From Clostridia bacterium (lineage in GTDB: Bacteria; Bacillota; Clostridia; Lachnospirales; Cellulosilyticaceae): a DNA stretch of 64,000 bases. Under the pieces are notes generated by a model. The model worked only from the letters and a program-made list of their open reading frames with translations, made no database searches and was not told the DNA's origin. The stretch is from the NCBI GenBank assembly GCA_029239755.1, contig JARBUI010000014.1, forward strand, positions 1-64,000, given 5' to 3'. Below are positions 8,539-16,649 of the stretch, in pieces; within the stretch, counting starts at the first letter, position 1; each line of letters begins with the position of its first letter. The position numbers and the translations under genes are program-made.

Positions 8539-9024
8539 ATGAAAAAAATAGCAAAGCATATCATTATATTAATAGTTATGGTAATGATGATGTCAACCAG
8601 CGTTTTTGCACAGGAAGAAAGTAATATACAAGGTAATCCTAATATACAGGGATACCCTGGTCAAAGACCTATTCGGTATACACAAATTTCATTTGATACC
8701 ATAAGAAGAAATCCAGATCTTGCAAGATGGTATCAAAGAAATTATCAAAGGGAAGGTATTCATTATAGAAAGTCCAGAGGAAATATGTATGTTATTGTAA
8801 GTGCTGGGCGAAAGCCTACGGGAGGCTATACACTCATTATTAGAAATATAAGACGAACTCAAAGAAATACTGCTTTTATTAGAGCCAGACTGATTCCTCC
8901 AGCACCTAATATGATAGTAACACAGGCCATAACCTATCCTCATCTTCTCATAAGAATTGATGACTCACGTATTACAAGAGTTGAGGGAGTTATTAATGAA
9001 CCTAGAAGAGGGGAACAGAATTAA
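8539..9024 (+). CDS. secreted PrcB_C-domain protein (paralog 2)
   Basis: 161 residues with a clear signal peptide (MKK.., cleavage near VFAQ, residue 25), then a PrcB_C-type domain with YVIVSAGRKPTGGYTLII and YPHLLIRIDDSRITRVEG. It is strongly similar to the 7181-7648 product over the whole mature region (RYTQISFDTI, WYQRNYQREGIHY), so the two arose by duplication around the C39-like gene. The mature protein is very basic and rich in Arg, unlike its paralog. Function is unknown. Confidence 0.75.
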   Translation: MKKIAKHIIILIVMVMMMSTSVFAQEESNIQGNPNIQGYPGQRPIRYTQISFDTIRRNPDLARWYQRNYQREGIHYRKSRGNMYVIVSAGRKPTGGYTLIIRNIRRTQRNTAFIRARLIPPAPNMIVTQAITYPHLLIRIDDSRITRVEGVINEPRRGEQN

Positions 9025-9049
9025 AAAAATTAAAAATAGTACATTTCGT

Positions 9050-9079
9050 AGCAGCAGGCCAAAGGGCCTGCTGCTTTTA
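9050..9079 (+). terminator. terminator after the PrcB_C/C39 cluster
   Basis: AGCAGCAGGCC at 9050-9060 pairs with GGCCTGCTGCT at 9065-9075 around a 4-nt loop, followed by TTTAA. Confidence 0.88.
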
Positions 9080-9245
9080 AATATGACAACTGTTTTAAAG
9101 ACGCTTGCTTTGTGAAATGCAGGGAGTATGACACAGAGCTGTAAAAAAAATAAATAGCAGTTATGAAAATAAATGTTTTGGGTAATAATGTAACTGAATT
9201 TAAGACTTAGAAACTCAAATTATTAATAGAAAAGAAGTGATTAAT

Positions 9246-9758
9246 ATGACAAAACCACAAGCTATAAGTGTAACAGAACCAACGGGTGAAGAGTTTCCAA
9301 AAGAAAAATATGATGAACTTGGAAAGTTTATTGATGGTATGGAAACAACAAAAGGGGCTTTAATCGAAATACTTCATAAAGCTCAAAACATATTTGGCTA
9401 TCTTCCAAGAGATGTACAGCTTTTCGTAGCAAGAAAATTAGGTATTCCAGGAGCAGAAGTTTTTGGTGTGGTAAGTTTTTATTCCTATTTTACTACTAAG
9501 CCAAGAGGAAAACATACTATAAGCTGTTGTATGGGTACTGCTTGTTATGTTAGAGGAGCAGATAAGATTATAGAACGAATAAAAGAAAATTTAGGTATTG
9601 AATCAAATGAAATAACAGAAGACGGTCTCTTTACTTTAAAAGATGTAAGGTGTATAGGCGCATGTGGGCTTGCACCGGTTGTCATGGTAGATGATAAGGT
9701 ATATGGAAGAGTTAAGGTGGAAGATGTTGATGACATTATTAATCAGTATCGTAAGTAA
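9246..9758 (+). CDS. hydC: [FeFe] hydrogenase, NuoE-like subunit (HydC)
   Basis: About 170 residues, homologous to NuoE. A helical N-terminus is followed by a thioredoxin-like [2Fe-2S] ferredoxin domain with Cys in CCMGTAC (near residue 95) and CIGACGLAP (near 136). In trimeric electron-bifurcating hydrogenases this subunit passes electrons between NADH, ferredoxin and the H-cluster subunit. GTG 9237 is an alternative start three codons upstream; ATG 9246 is better spaced from the AAGAAGTG site. It is the first gene of a tight four-gene operon. Confidence 0.93.
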   Translation: MTKPQAISVTEPTGEEFPKEKYDELGKFIDGMETTKGALIEILHKAQNIFGYLPRDVQLFVARKLGIPGAEVFGVVSFYSYFTTKPRGKHTISCCMGTACYVRGADKIIERIKENLGIESNEITEDGLFTLKDVRCIGACGLAPVVMVDDKVYGRVKVEDVDDIINQYRK

Positions 9759-9793
9759 AACAGAATAAAAGTAAAAGAGAAGGAGGAAAAAGT

Positions 9794-10186
9794 GTGCAAA
9801 TAAAATCTTTAGAAGAACTTAAGAAAATAAAAGAGGAATATAAAGACAGAGTCAGGTTAAGAAGCCAAGTTGAAGGAACAGGAGATCAGACAGAGATTCT
9901 TGTAGGTATGGCTACTTGCGGAATTTCATCGGGAGCAAGAGAAACTTTTAATGCATTTATAGAGGAACTGGCTGAGGAAAAACTAGACGACGTCAAGGTA
10001 ATAACTGTAGGATGTGTTGGTTATTGTCATTCGGAGCCGACTGTTCAAGTGAATATAAAAGGTCAAAAACCTGTACTCTATGGCAATATAAAGAAAGAAA
10101 ATGTACATGAACTAATAGAAAAGCATATTAAAGGCGGGGAGCCGGTCAAAAGGTTTATTCTTAGTACGGATTTTGAAATAGTGTAG
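9794..10186 (+). CDS. thioredoxin-like [2Fe-2S] ferredoxin of the hydrogenase operon
   Basis: 130 residues. It is a small ferredoxin domain with Cys patterns ATCGISSGA and GCVGYCHSEP, the layout of the NuoE/HydB N-terminal thioredoxin fold. It probably shuttles electrons within or to the hydrogenase complex; homologs are usual between hydC and hydB in clostridial operons. The start is GTG 9794 behind AGGAGG (9781-9786). It lies 35 nt after hydC and 26 nt before hydB. Confidence 0.9.
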   Translation: MQIKSLEELKKIKEEYKDRVRLRSQVEGTGDQTEILVGMATCGISSGARETFNAFIEELAEEKLDDVKVITVGCVGYCHSEPTVQVNIKGQKPVLYGNIKKENVHELIEKHIKGGEPVKRFILSTDFEIV

Positions 10187-10212
10187 AGGACTTGAAGGAG
10201 GCTGATAAAATC

Positions 10213-11859
10213 ATGGAAAAAATGCGTATGAATGTACTGGTGTGCGGCGGGACTGGATGTATAGCAAGTGATAGTGAAAAGGTAGCTAAAAACCTAGAAG
10301 TTATCATTAAAGCCCGTGGCTATGACAAAGAGGTAAGTGTTGTAAAGACAGGCTGCTTTGGATTTTGTGAACAGGGGCCTATTGTAAAAATTGAACCTGA
10401 CAATATTTTTTATGTAAGGGTTGGTGCAAAGGATGCTAAAGAAATAGTAGATGAGCACATTATTAAAGGAAGAAAAGTCGAAAGGCTTTTATACAAGGAT
10501 CCAGAAGATAATAAGCCAATCAGCAGGCAAGAGGATATTCAGTTCTACAAGAAGCAGCTTAGAGTTGCTCTAAGAAATTGTGGGTTTATTAATCCAGAAG
10601 ACATCTATGAATACATAGCTGCCGGAGGATATGAAGCGCTAGGTAAAGCATTAACACAAATGACTAGAGATGAAGTAGTAGAAGAAATTAAAGCGTCTGG
10701 GCTTCGTGGCCGAGGGGGCGGTGGATTCCCTACAGGAGTTAAATGGGAGATTACAAAAAAACAGGAAAGTGATGTTAAATTTATCATATGCAACGCAGAT
10801 GAGGGAGACCCAGGGGCATTCATGGACAGAAGTATATTAGAAGGGGATCCGCACAGTGTCTTAGAGGCCATGGCAATTGGCGGTTATGCAATTGGTGCTG
10901 ATAAAGGTATTATTTATATTCGTGCCGAATATCCTCTTGCTATATCAAGGCTTAACACAGCTATAACTCAGGCTAGAGAGGCAGGACTGCTTGGGAAGAA
11001 CCTTTTTGGTACAGACTTTAGCTTTGATATTACCATTAAGTATGGGGCAGGAGCATTTGTCTGCGGAGAAGAAACGGCTCTTATCAATTCTTGCGAGGGA
11101 AAAAGAGGTGAGCCTAATTATAAACCGCCATATCCTGCACAGGAAGGGTATTGGGGGCATCCAACATGCGTTAACAATGTTGAAACCTTTGCCAATATTC
11201 CTGTGATTATAACGAAAGGTTCTGAGTGGTTTTCTTCTATTGGAACGGAAAACAGTAAAGGCACAAAAGTATTTGCTTTAGCAGGTAAGATCAATAATGT
11301 AGGACTTGTTGAAGTTCCTATGGGAGTTACCCTTCGTGAGATTATTTATAATATAGGCGGAGGCATACAAGGCGGACGTAAATTTAAAGCCATACAGACC
11401 GGAGGTCCCTCAGGCGGCGTTTTAACTGAGAAAGATCTTGATACTCAGATTGATTACAATAGTCTCCTTGAAGTTGGTTCTATGATGGGTTCGGGAGGCA
11501 TGATTGTAATGGATGAGACTGATAACATGGTAAATATAGCAAAATTTTATTTAGAATTTACTATGGATGAATCTTGTGGAAGATGTACTCCGTGTCGTAT
11601 CGGAACAAAACGTATGTATGAGCTTCTTAATAAAATTACAAGCAGAAAAGGAACAATGGCTGATTTAGATGCACTCAAGCAATTAGCTTACATGGTCAAA
11701 GATGGTTCGTTATGCGGACTTGGACAAACTGCTCCTAATCCAGTCATTAGTACTATGAAAAATTTTTGGAATGAATATTTAAATCTAATAAAAGATGAGG
11801 ATCATCCGCGTGGCGAAGGAAAATATGTTCCGAAGAATAAAATTGGGATGAAATCCTAA
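10213..11859 (+). CDS. hydB: [FeFe] hydrogenase, NuoF-like subunit (HydB)
   Basis: 548 residues. The order is an N-terminal thioredoxin-like [2Fe-2S] domain (VCGGTGC and GCFGFC), a NuoF flavoprotein core with GRGGGGFPTG at about 166-175 and NADEGDPGAFMDRS for FMN/NADH binding, a SLBB region, then a [4Fe-4S] module ESCGRCTPCRIG with C455. It oxidises NADH or reduces NAD+. After the NuoF cluster the protein ends within about 90 residues; I see no C-terminal two-[4Fe-4S] ferredoxin found in longer HydB proteins. TTG 10192 is open upstream, but ATG 10213 lies behind AAGGAGG. Confidence 0.93.
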   Translation: MEKMRMNVLVCGGTGCIASDSEKVAKNLEVIIKARGYDKEVSVVKTGCFGFCEQGPIVKIEPDNIFYVRVGAKDAKEIVDEHIIKGRKVERLLYKDPEDNKPISRQEDIQFYKKQLRVALRNCGFINPEDIYEYIAAGGYEALGKALTQMTRDEVVEEIKASGLRGRGGGGFPTGVKWEITKKQESDVKFIICNADEGDPGAFMDRSILEGDPHSVLEAMAIGGYAIGADKGIIYIRAEYPLAISRLNTAITQAREAGLLGKNLFGTDFSFDITIKYGAGAFVCGEETALINSCEGKRGEPNYKPPYPAQEGYWGHPTCVNNVETFANIPVIITKGSEWFSSIGTENSKGTKVFALAGKINNVGLVEVPMGVTLREIIYNIGGGIQGGRKFKAIQTGGPSGGVLTEKDLDTQIDYNSLLEVGSMMGSGGMIVMDETDNMVNIAKFYLEFTMDESCGRCTPCRIGTKRMYELLNKITSRKGTMADLDALKQLAYMVKDGSLCGLGQTAPNPVISTMKNFWNEYLNLIKDEDHPRGEGKYVPKNKIGMKS

Positions 11860-11877
11860 AAGAGGGAGGCAGAAATT

Positions 11878-13629
11878 TTGTCTGATAACAAGATGCTTAA
11901 AGTAATAATTAATGATAAAGAACTCATGGTACCAGAAGGCATAACTATTTTAGAGGCGGCTCATGAAGCAGGGGTCAAAATTCCTACTTTGTGTCATTTA
12001 GATTTACACGATCTTAAAATGGTTAATCAAACAGCTTCCTGCAGAGTATGTATGGTGGAAGCGCCGGGCAGAAATGCACTTGTACCAGCATGTGTAACAA
12101 AGGTCTCTGATGGTATGGAAGTTAGAACAGACTCAATTCGTGCTATAACTGCTCGCAGGATGGCAGTGGAACTGTTATTATCTAATCATCCGAATGAATG
12201 CTTTACTTGTCCTAAAAATCTTGAATGTGAGCTTCAGGCATTAGCTGCAGAATTAAATGTAAGAGAAATCCGTTGGGAAGGCGAAAGAATGGATTATCCC
12301 AAAGATTTATCCAGTGATGCCATCGTAAAAGACTCCAATAAATGTATTTACTGCAGAAGATGTGAAACAATGTGTAACAAGGTACAAACGTGCGGTATAT
12401 TATCAGGAATAGGCCGTGGTTTTGATGCTTTTGTAGGACCTTTTAACAATATACCTATGGTAGAGTCTTCATGCACCTACTGCGGGCAATGCGTACAAGT
12501 ATGTCCTACAGCTGCCCTAACTGAAGTTTATCATATGGATAAGGTATGGGAAGCTATTAATGATCCTGACAAATATGTTATTGTACAGACTGCACCAGCT
12601 ATCAGGGTTGCTCTTGGGGAGCTATTTGGCATGGAGGCAGGAACTATTGTTACGGGTAAGATGGTTACAGCTTTAAAACGTATGGGGTTTGATGCTGTTT
12701 TTGATACTGACTTCGGAGCAGATCTTACGGTTATGGAAGAAGCTGCAGAGCTTATTTACCGCATAAAAAATAACAAAACACTGCCTATCTTAACAAGTTG
12801 TTGTCCCGCGTGGGTAAAATTTATAGAACATCAATTTCCTGAATTACTGGAAATTCCATCAACTTGTAAATCTCCTCATATCATGTTTGGAACCATTGCT
12901 AAAACCTATTATGCTAAAAAGAATAATATAGATCCCGATAACATTGTAGTTGTTTCAATCATGCCGTGTATTGCTAAGAAAGCAGAAGCTAAACGTGCTG
13001 AACTTACAAAGGATGAGCATAATAATGTAGATATTGTTGTCACAACTAGGGAACTTGGCAAAATGATTAAAGAAGCAGGTCTTGATTTTCCAAATCTTCC
13101 GGATAGTGAATATGACCATCCGCTTGGAGAGACGACAGGAGCATCTGTCATCTTTGGAACAACAGGCGGCGTTATAGAAGCAGCTCTTCGGACAGCTTAT
13201 GAATGGATGACAGGAGAAGAACTAAAAGATGTTGAATTCCAGCAGCTTAGAGGACTTGATGGGGTGAGAGAAGCAACGGTTGATATTGGCGGTAATGAAC
13301 TCAAGATCGGCATTGCCCATGGCCTTGGAAATGCCCGAATTCTCCTTGAAAATATACGTGATGGCAAGTCGGATTATCATGCAATAGAAATTATGGCTTG
13401 TCCAGGGGGCTGTATCGCTGGCGGAGGTCAGCCATATCATCATGGAAATGTTGAAATTGTTAAGAAACGACAAGAAGCGATTTATGAAGAAGACAGAAAC
13501 AAAAAGATAAGAAAGTCTCATGAGAATGCAGAGATTCTAGAACTTTATAAAGAATATTTAGGAGAACCATTTGGCGAGCTTGCCCACCAACTCCTCCATA
13601 CCCATTATGAAGAAAGGGAAAGAATATAG
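11878..13629 (+). CDS. hydA: [FeFe] hydrogenase catalytic subunit (HydA)
   Basis: 583 residues that reduce protons at the H-cluster. The N-terminus has a [2Fe-2S] domain (CRVCMVEA), a His-Cys cluster motif (HPNECFTC) and two [4Fe-4S] motifs (CIYCRRCETMC, CTYCGQCVQVC). The H-cluster loops are canonical: TSCCPAW (C308, C309), MPCIAKKAE (C364) and ACPGGCIAGGG (C508, C512). The start is TTG 11878 with GGGAGG 8 nt upstream; ATG at 11893 is the alternative. It completes the HydABC complex, which couples NADH and ferredoxin oxidation to H2. A strong terminator follows. Confidence 0.95.
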   Translation: MSDNKMLKVIINDKELMVPEGITILEAAHEAGVKIPTLCHLDLHDLKMVNQTASCRVCMVEAPGRNALVPACVTKVSDGMEVRTDSIRAITARRMAVELLLSNHPNECFTCPKNLECELQALAAELNVREIRWEGERMDYPKDLSSDAIVKDSNKCIYCRRCETMCNKVQTCGILSGIGRGFDAFVGPFNNIPMVESSCTYCGQCVQVCPTAALTEVYHMDKVWEAINDPDKYVIVQTAPAIRVALGELFGMEAGTIVTGKMVTALKRMGFDAVFDTDFGADLTVMEEAAELIYRIKNNKTLPILTSCCPAWVKFIEHQFPELLEIPSTCKSPHIMFGTIAKTYYAKKNNIDPDNIVVVSIMPCIAKKAEAKRAELTKDEHNNVDIVVTTRELGKMIKEAGLDFPNLPDSEYDHPLGETTGASVIFGTTGGVIEAALRTAYEWMTGEELKDVEFQQLRGLDGVREATVDIGGNELKIGIAHGLGNARILLENIRDGKSDYHAIEIMACPGGCIAGGGQPYHHGNVEIVKKRQEAIYEEDRNKKIRKSHENAEILELYKEYLGEPFGELAHQLLHTHYEERERI

Positions 13630-13660
13630 CACTTCTCTTCAATAATAGCAAATAAAGAAG

Positions 13661-13700
13661 AAGACTTTAGGTGAGAACCAGGGCACTTAGAGTCTTTTCT
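13661..13700 (+). terminator. terminator of the hydrogenase operon
   Basis: AAGACTTTAGGTG at 13661-13673 pairs with CACTTAGAGTCTT at 13684-13696 (two G-U pairs), followed by TTCT. Confidence 0.82.
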
Positions 13701-13734
13701 AAAAAAAGCAGGTAGGTGTCTAAGACCTACCCGC
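13701..13734 (-). terminator. minus-strand terminator of the Cys-rich mini-protein gene
   Basis: Read on the minus strand, GCGGGTAGGT pairs with ACCTACCTGC around a 7-nt loop and runs into seven T (the A-run at 13701-13707 on the + strand). It is placed tail to tail with the hydA terminator. Confidence 0.8.
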
Positions 13735-13759
13735 TAGAGTTTTATAATCGCTAATCACT

Positions 13760-13960
13760 TTAGTCGTCCCAACGATGACAACGGCAACAGCATTTTCTGT
13801 CACGTCTATCATCTTCAAAGAACTCATCTAGTAAGTCTTTTACTGCTTCAACAAATTCAAGAGCCTCTTCACATTCTTCAAAACATCTGCTGCAATTATT
13901 TCTGCGTCCGTTTGTAAATTCGCCTAAAACATCTCCATTATTTCCATTACGACGACCCAT
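13760..13960 (-). CDS. small Cys-rich charged protein, unknown function
   Basis: 66 residues with seven Cys in two clusters (NCSRCFEEC in the middle, KCCCRCHRW at the end) around an acidic helical stretch (ALEFVEAVKDLLDEFFED). The N-terminus is GRRNGNNGD. This looks like a metal- or cluster-binding mini-protein, or a disulfide-rich spore or coat component; I do not recognise it. The start is the ATG at 13960, with GAAAGGGG 10 nt upstream; a TTG two codons earlier is possible. Real-gene status is supported by the site and its own terminator. Confidence 0.65.
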   Translation of the reverse strand: MGRRNGNNGDVLGEFTNGRRNNCSRCFEECEEALEFVEAVKDLLDEFFEDDRRDRKCCCRCHRWDD

Positions 13961-14170
13961 TTTCAAAAAACCCCTTTCAAAGATTTATAAAGTGAGTAGC
14001 GCTACTCCTATCCATATAATATGCATTTAGACAAGAAGTGACATTGTTTTTTGATGAGAAATTTAAAAAAATAAGATAAGTTTATTAAATATACTTAGTT
14101 TTATATATATAATTCTAAATTTGGAAATTTAAGGCGAAATAGTATAGTTTACTATTTATAAGGAATCGAG

Positions 14171-14199
14171 TTGACATTTTTAAAAAGTAATAATAATAT
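14171..14199 (+). promoter_or_regulatory. promoter of the ABC exporter gene
   Basis: TTGACA at 14171-14176, 17-nt spacer, TAATAT at 14194-14199. Transcription would start near 14206, only about 11 nt before the leader hairpin at 14217. The rest of the 13961-14279 intergenic region is very AT-rich and holds no gene that I can see. Confidence 0.6.
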
Positions 14200-14216
14200 A
14201 AAGGTAAGTAATTTCA

Positions 14217-14247
14217 GCAAGTCCTTATTTAAAGGACTTGCTTTATT
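14217..14247 (+). terminator. leader terminator/attenuator of the ABC exporter gene
   Basis: AGCAAGTCCTT at 14217-14227 pairs with AAGGACTTGCT at 14232-14242, followed by TTATT. It sits between the promoter at 14171 and the coding start at 14280, so most transcripts would have to read through it. No leader peptide or alternative antiterminator stem was found by eye. Confidence 0.6.
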
Positions 14248-14279
14248 CATTTAAAGGTATTTAGAAAGCAGGTAAAAAA

Positions 14280-16016
14280 ATGACTTACACAGTAAAACGA
14301 TTTATTCATTATTATAAGCCTTATAAGAGGTTGTTTTTTACGGACATGTTTTGCGCATTTACTCTATCAGGGATAGATCTTGTCTTCCCTTTACTCGTAC
14401 GTTTTCTGATGAACGAAGTTTATATAATGCCTAATACAGCTGAAATTGTGAAGTATGTAGCAGTCATAGGGCTTATTTTATTCGGAATGTATATCATAAG
14501 ATATTATTGTCAATATTTTATAACTTCATGGGGACACATAATGGGAGCCAAAATGGAAACGGATATGAGAAGAGATTTGTTTGGTCATTTAGAAAAGTTA
14601 TCCTTTTCTTACTATGATGAGACGAATACAGGGAAGCTTATGTCGCGCATCGTTAACGATTTATTTGATATTTCAGAGCTTGCTCATCACGGCCCAGAAG
14701 ACTTATTTGTTTCTCTCATTAAAATAGTCGGGACATTTGTTATTTTAGGACTCATTAATATAAAAATGACACTTATTCTTATTCTCTTTACTGTACTTAT
14801 GCTTTATTTTTCTTATTTCTATAACCAGAAGATGCGGGATACTTTTAGAAGGAACAGAGAAAAAATTGCAGCAGTTAATGCAATTGCACAGGATGCTTTA
14901 GGCGGCATACGAGTAGTCAAATCTTTTGCTAATGAAGAAATAGAAATGAAAAAGTTTGAGGCAGGTAACGAGGCATTTTTAGAAACAAAATGTGAAAGCT
15001 ATCGTATTATGGGTAAATTTTTTAGCGGAAATGGGTTTTTTCAAGGAATTCTTTACTTATCTGTCGTTCTTGCAGGAGGACTATTTATTAGCCAAAAGAC
15101 CCTTAGTGCGGTAGATCTTACAGTTTATATTCTCTATATTAATACGTTTTTAAACCCAATAGAGAAACTTGTTAACTTTACCGAGCAGTTTCAAAAGGGG
15201 ATCACAGGCTTTGAAAGGTTTTTGGAAGTTATGAATACAGAGCCAGAGATAAAAGATGCCGAAGATGCAAAAATAATTGCATCAGTCAAAGGGGACATTG
15301 AATTCCATAACGTTTCTTTTAGTTATAATGAAAAGAAAGATGTTCTTTCAGATATCAATATAAAAATTAGAGCAGGTAAAACAGTTGCATTAGTTGGACC
15401 ATCTGGCGGAGGTAAAACAACCTTCTGCTCACTGATTCCAAGGTTCTATGAAGTAAGTGCAGGTGAAATTACAATTGATGGGCAAGATATTAGAGGACTT
15501 ACACAAAAGTCTCTAAGAGATGCAATAGGTATTGTGCAGCAGGATGTATATCTATTTGCAGGAAGTATTAAAGAAAATATAGCTTATGGCAGGCCAGAAG
15601 TCACTGATGAGGCTATTATAGCTTCGGCAGAGAAAGCCAATATACACGATTTTATTATGACACTGCCTAAGGGCTATGATACGTATGTGGGTGAACGGGG
15701 AGTGAAACTCTCAGGAGGACAGAAGCAAAGAATAGCAATTGCAAGGGTATTTCTTAAAAATCCTCCTATTCTTATACTTGATGAGGCAACTTCAGCACTT
15801 GACAATGAGAGTGAGAAATTCATTCAGAAATCTTTGGAAGAGCTTGCAAAAAACCGAACAACGCTTGTTATTGCCCATAGGCTTAGTACGATAAAAAATG
15901 CAGATGAAATCATTGTGCTAACAGAGGAAGGGGTTAAAGAGAAAGGGAATCATGAAGATCTTATTGAGAAAGATGGGGTTTATGCTTATTTGTATAACAT
16001 GCAGTTTGAGGCATAA
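14280..16016 (+). CDS. ABC exporter, fused permease and ATPase
   Basis: 578 residues, a half-transporter of the MsbA/BmrA type that works as a dimer. Six TM helices fill residues 15-300. The nucleotide-binding domain has Walker A GPSGGGKTT starting near 373, signature LSGGQKQRIAIAR, and Walker B ILILDEATSALD, followed by the H-loop AHRLSTI. It exports a lipid, drug or peptide; the substrate cannot be told. The start is ATG 14280 with only a weak GCAGGT site. It stands alone behind a promoter plus attenuator hairpin. Confidence 0.93.
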   Translation: MTYTVKRFIHYYKPYKRLFFTDMFCAFTLSGIDLVFPLLVRFLMNEVYIMPNTAEIVKYVAVIGLILFGMYIIRYYCQYFITSWGHIMGAKMETDMRRDLFGHLEKLSFSYYDETNTGKLMSRIVNDLFDISELAHHGPEDLFVSLIKIVGTFVILGLINIKMTLILILFTVLMLYFSYFYNQKMRDTFRRNREKIAAVNAIAQDALGGIRVVKSFANEEIEMKKFEAGNEAFLETKCESYRIMGKFFSGNGFFQGILYLSVVLAGGLFISQKTLSAVDLTVYILYINTFLNPIEKLVNFTEQFQKGITGFERFLEVMNTEPEIKDAEDAKIIASVKGDIEFHNVSFSYNEKKDVLSDINIKIRAGKTVALVGPSGGGKTTFCSLIPRFYEVSAGEITIDGQDIRGLTQKSLRDAIGIVQQDVYLFAGSIKENIAYGRPEVTDEAIIASAEKANIHDFIMTLPKGYDTYVGERGVKLSGGQKQRIAIARVFLKNPPILILDEATSALDNESEKFIQKSLEELAKNRTTLVIAHRLSTIKNADEIIVLTEEGVKEKGNHEDLIEKDGVYAYLYNMQFEA

Positions 16017-16020
16017 AAAA

Positions 16021-16127
16021 CCTAGCTAACAGGCGCAAGGTGGGGAGGGAATCTATTTTGACGCTCCACCTTAGCCTACAGCCAACCGGAGTCGCGCCAA
16101 AATAGATTCCCTCTCCACCAAGCTAGG
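16021..16127. repeat. long imperfect inverted repeat (about 107 bp hairpin)
   Basis: The outer arms CCTAGCT (16021-16027) and AGCTAGG (16121-16127) are perfect. A 22-bp inner arm at 16039-16060 pairs with 16098-16119 with a single G-U. The left side carries an 11-nt bulge, and the central 37 nt hold further weak pairing. It lies 4 nt after the exporter stop, and neither side has a T-run long enough for a normal terminator. It could be a small palindromic mobile element, a retained terminator variant or a structured RNA. Confidence 0.65.
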
Positions 16128-16649
16128 CTTTGCAGAGGTAGTTTAATATAATAAAAAAGATCATTAATAGCCGTATATAGGCGAAAAAGTAGCTTGTTAA
16201 TCAGATTCCATGCGTTAAATAAAGATAAACATCAGAACTATTGGTATATATTTTATAACTCGATAGTTCTTTTTTTATATCTAAAAGTCTAAAGATTAAG
16301 AGATTGATTTTAGTACTTATTCTTGTAATACCCTCCTATAAGTTAAGCATGTGGCAGGCTATCCTAAAACTATGAGTAATTTATGTTTTTTAAGCTTAGT
16401 AGGAATACGGAAGCGAGTAACTGTAAAGCTTTAAAATCTCCCTACGGACTAGATATAATTATATGCAGTAGTTTGCGAACAGTCTGGTGGGGAAGAGGGA
16501 GAAGAGCAAGCTGATTTATAAGATGAAACCCAGATAAAATAGTAAAAAAATTAGCCTATTGTAGTAAAAATAATCATACAAGTGCGGGAAGGGGGTATTT
16601 TATAATGAAAATAGATATGTAGAATTTAACTAGGGAAGGAAGTAGAAAG
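16128..16649. other. 522-bp intergenic region upstream of the beta-glucan module
   Basis: It contains a terminator-like hairpin (16234-16277), then about 330 bp with no gene that I can support. An open 43-codon stretch at 16383-16514 lacks a ribosome site and resembles nothing I can name. TATAAT at 16601-16606 is a possible -10 for the GH94 gene, without a clear -35. The region could hold a decayed element or a long regulated leader. Confidence 0.4.
16234..16277 (+). terminator. terminator-like hairpin
   Basis: AGAACTAT at 16234-16241 pairs with ATAGTTCT at 16263-16270, followed by TTTTTTTATAT. The loop is 21 nt. It is more than 200 nt after the exporter stop, so it may end exporter transcripts that pass the upstream repeat, or belong to an unrecognised small RNA. 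Confidence 0.6.

Noticed and set aside
9076..9245. Rex (NADH-sensing) operator upstream of the hydrogenase operon
   Set aside because: The expected TTGTTAA-N4-TTAACAA palindrome is not present in the intergenic sequence, even allowing a few mismatches by eye.
16383..16514. 43-codon open frame in the gap before the GH94 gene, with an unusual basic C-terminus
   Set aside because: No ribosome site, no similarity I can name, and short enough to occur by chance. Kept only as part of the unexplained region.
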